Below are positions 5,833 through 7,202 of a stretch of DNA of 7,202 nt, one piece after another; position 1 is the stretch's first letter, and each line of letters starts with the position of its first letter. Source of the DNA: Caryophanales bacterium UBA4951 (lineage in GTDB: Bacteria > Bacillota_I > Bacilli_A > RFN20 > CAG-826). The position numbers and the translations under genes were made by a program. The notes under the pieces were generated by a model, which was given only the letters and a program-made list of their open reading frames with translations, made no database searches and was not told the DNA's origin. The stretch is from assembly GCA_002397465.1 (NCBI GenBank), contig DHAP01000046.1:28806-36007 (forward strand), read 5' to 3'.

Positions 5833-7202
5833 ATGAGCCTATCCAATATAGCGACAAAGCTTGACGAGAGACTTGAAACCTTAAGGAAGAAGAAAGGCTT
5901 CTATTTCGTTTTCTTCCCGTTGCTGTTCATCTTCTTATACGCTTTGTACTTCATCTTTTGCTTCTCGCCCAAATCATATTACGAGGTATATCAGGATTCC
6001 TCGATCAGCCTCGCGAAAGATTATCTGGGTTTTGGCTCCTACGCCCAGATGATCGTCTATTTCGTTTTGCTGATTCTTTTCTGGGTTTTTCTTTTGCTCT
6101 ATCAGCACCTCCTAAAAAAGAACGGACGCCTCACGAACGAGAAGCTATCCATCATCTTTGTGATTCTTTCCAGTTCTTTGGTCGTCAGTTATGTCTTCAC
6201 TTTGAAGGCCAACGCCCAAATAGGCCACACCGACTGGTGCATGTGGGATTATTACACCGACAACGACAATTCCTATCGTCCGGGCCATTGGCACGTGATC
6301 CTTGATATCTTCAGAACTGGCAAATTGCCTGATCCACCGGTTATCAATGGCGAGTGGTATTACAACAACCAATATTACCAAAACAAGCTTTACCATCTTT
6401 TGTCCGCTTACTTCATGCGGTTCAATTCTCTTTTCATCAACGTCGGAGGGGCCAACACGGTGGATGCGACGCTTCATTCATTCGTCTATACCGAGACCGA
6501 GGACGTCCTCATGGAGACCACGAGAATCCTTTGCTCTTTCTATGGCGTCTCGATGATGGTGATGGCAAGGCATCTCTTCAAGAAGTTCAACCTCAAAGAT
6601 GCCCGTCTTTCGATCGCGACCTTCCTCTTCGTCTTCACCCCGATGTTCATCATCCTCGCCGGCTCGATGAACAATGATTGCCTGGCTTTGCTATTTGCCT
6701 TATGGGCCGTCTATTTCACGATTGAGTACAAAGAGAAAAAGAAATGGTCTTCGATAATCATGATCGGTGTGACCCTCGGTTTAGGGATGGCCACGAAGTT
6801 CAACGTCGGGGTCATCGCCATCTATATCGCCGGTGTCTTCTTGTTCATGATGATTCAGCTTTATCAAAAGAAGAAAGAAGGGATTTACGGGGTTTATCCG
6901 CATCCATATCGGACATTTTGGCTGCAGATACTGGTGTTCGCCGCGATTGTCTTCCCCTTGGGGCTCTTCTTTACCGTCTACAATTACGTGAAGTATCAGA
7001 TCCCTTTCGGCTTCATCATGCTGAACCCGGTCACGAGTCCGGTTTTCGTCAATCAGGACTTCTATAACCTCTTCCTCCGTTTCTTCGTCTTCCCTGCCCC
7101 GGACATGTTCTTCTCGATCTTCACCTGCCCATACCGTTATCTGGACTCGGGAGTCTTGATCGACGTCTGGGGACATCAGGATTTCAATATCTGGACCGGG
7201 CT
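5833..7202 (+). CDS. Large multi-spanning membrane protein, probable GT-C type glycosyltransferase; 3' end beyond the window
   Basis: The frame opens at ATG 5833 and is uninterrupted for 456 codons to the right edge. A weak AGGA (5819-5822) lies 10 nt upstream. After a basic N-terminus (to about residue 21), hydrophobic spans appear near 22-42, 73-95, 104-122, 230-245, 257-276, 283-298, 305-325, 327-343 and 362-383. The layout resembles GT-C enzymes (GT39/PMT/ArnT-like), which transfer sugars from polyprenyl-phosphate carriers outside the membrane. Supporting features are an acidic residue early in the first large external loop (GHTDW, Asp134), a VILDIFRTGKLPD stretch (155-167) like the usual loop before the second conserved region, QYYQNKLYHLLSAY (180-193) where the family often has QPPLYY, and a SMNND turn (278-282) followed by LALLFALW. 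The C-terminal part, which often carries the specificity domain, is missing. The alternative is an uncharacterised polytopic protein. The link to the ligase gene upstream appears to be only positional. Confidence 0.7.
   Translation, partial: MSLSNIATKLDERLETLRKKKGFYFVFFPLLFIFLYALYFIFCFSPKSYYEVYQDSSISLAKDYLGFGSYAQMIVYFVLLILFWVFLLLYQHLLKKNGRLTNEKLSIIFVILSSSLVVSYVFTLKANAQIGHTDWCMWDYYTDNDNSYRPGHWHVILDIFRTGKLPDPPVINGEWYYNNQYYQNKLYHLLSAYFMRFNSLFINVGGANTVDATLHSFVYTETEDVLMETTRILCSFYGVSMMVMARHLFKKFNLKDARLSIATFLFVFTPMFIILAGSMNNDCLALLFALWAVYFTIEYKEKKKWSSIIMIGVTLGLGMATKFNVGVIAIYIAGVFLFMMIQLYQKKKEGIYGVYPHPYRTFWLQILVFAAIVFPLGLFFTVYNYVKYQIPFGFIMLNPVTSPVFVNQDFYNLFLRFFVFPAPDMFFSIFTCPYRYLDSGVLIDVWGHQDFNIWTG

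Noticed and set aside
6145..6477. A 110-codon minus-strand frame and overlapping plus-strand frames in 5958-7067
   Set aside because: All are shadows of the continuous membrane protein frame starting at 5833, which has the hydrophobic periodicity of a real protein.

Overview
The window looks like chromosomal DNA from a member of the Bacillota, most likely an uncultured Bacilli-type lineage. The evidence is a helicase gene (pcrA) overlapping an NAD+-dependent DNA ligase gene (ligA), a pcrA C-terminus of the kind that binds RNA polymerase, and a strong AAAGGAGG ribosome binding site before ligA. TGA terminates pcrA and tryptophan is read from TGG, so the Mycoplasma-type code is not used. Coding GC is moderate, while the main intergenic region is visibly AT-rich apart from one GC-rich hairpin. 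No species can be named from this sequence alone.

Layout. Positions 1-995 are on the minus strand and hold a 302-residue polytopic membrane protein (995 to 87). It is followed without a gap (TAA|ATG) by the first 28 codons of a second gene that begins with a membrane segment and runs off the left edge. Positions 996-1452 are a divergent intergenic region. It holds a strong hairpin followed by a T-run, six tandem copies of a 10-bp unit, a candidate minus-strand promoter with a palindrome over its -10, a possible 23-codon basic peptide ORF, and a small stem-loop just before the pcrA start. Positions 1453-5735 are the plus-strand pcrA-ligA pair, overlapping by 4 nt. From 5833 to the right edge is the N-terminal 456 codons of a large membrane protein that resembles GT-C glycosyltransferases.

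How the genes fit together. PcrA (3'-5' helicase and translocase) and LigA (nick sealing) are core replication and repair enzymes that are often neighbours in Bacillota; here they are translationally coupled. The flanking membrane genes have no obvious functional tie to them. Neither a pcrB-like gene before pcrA nor a camS-like gene after ligA is present.

The genes are ordinary. What is worth a second look lies in 1073-1452: a hairpin plus 10-bp repeat array that looks like an intergenic repeat element or a structured RNA leader, with a potential G-quadruplex on the minus strand, and a pcrA start without a Shine-Dalgarno sequence.
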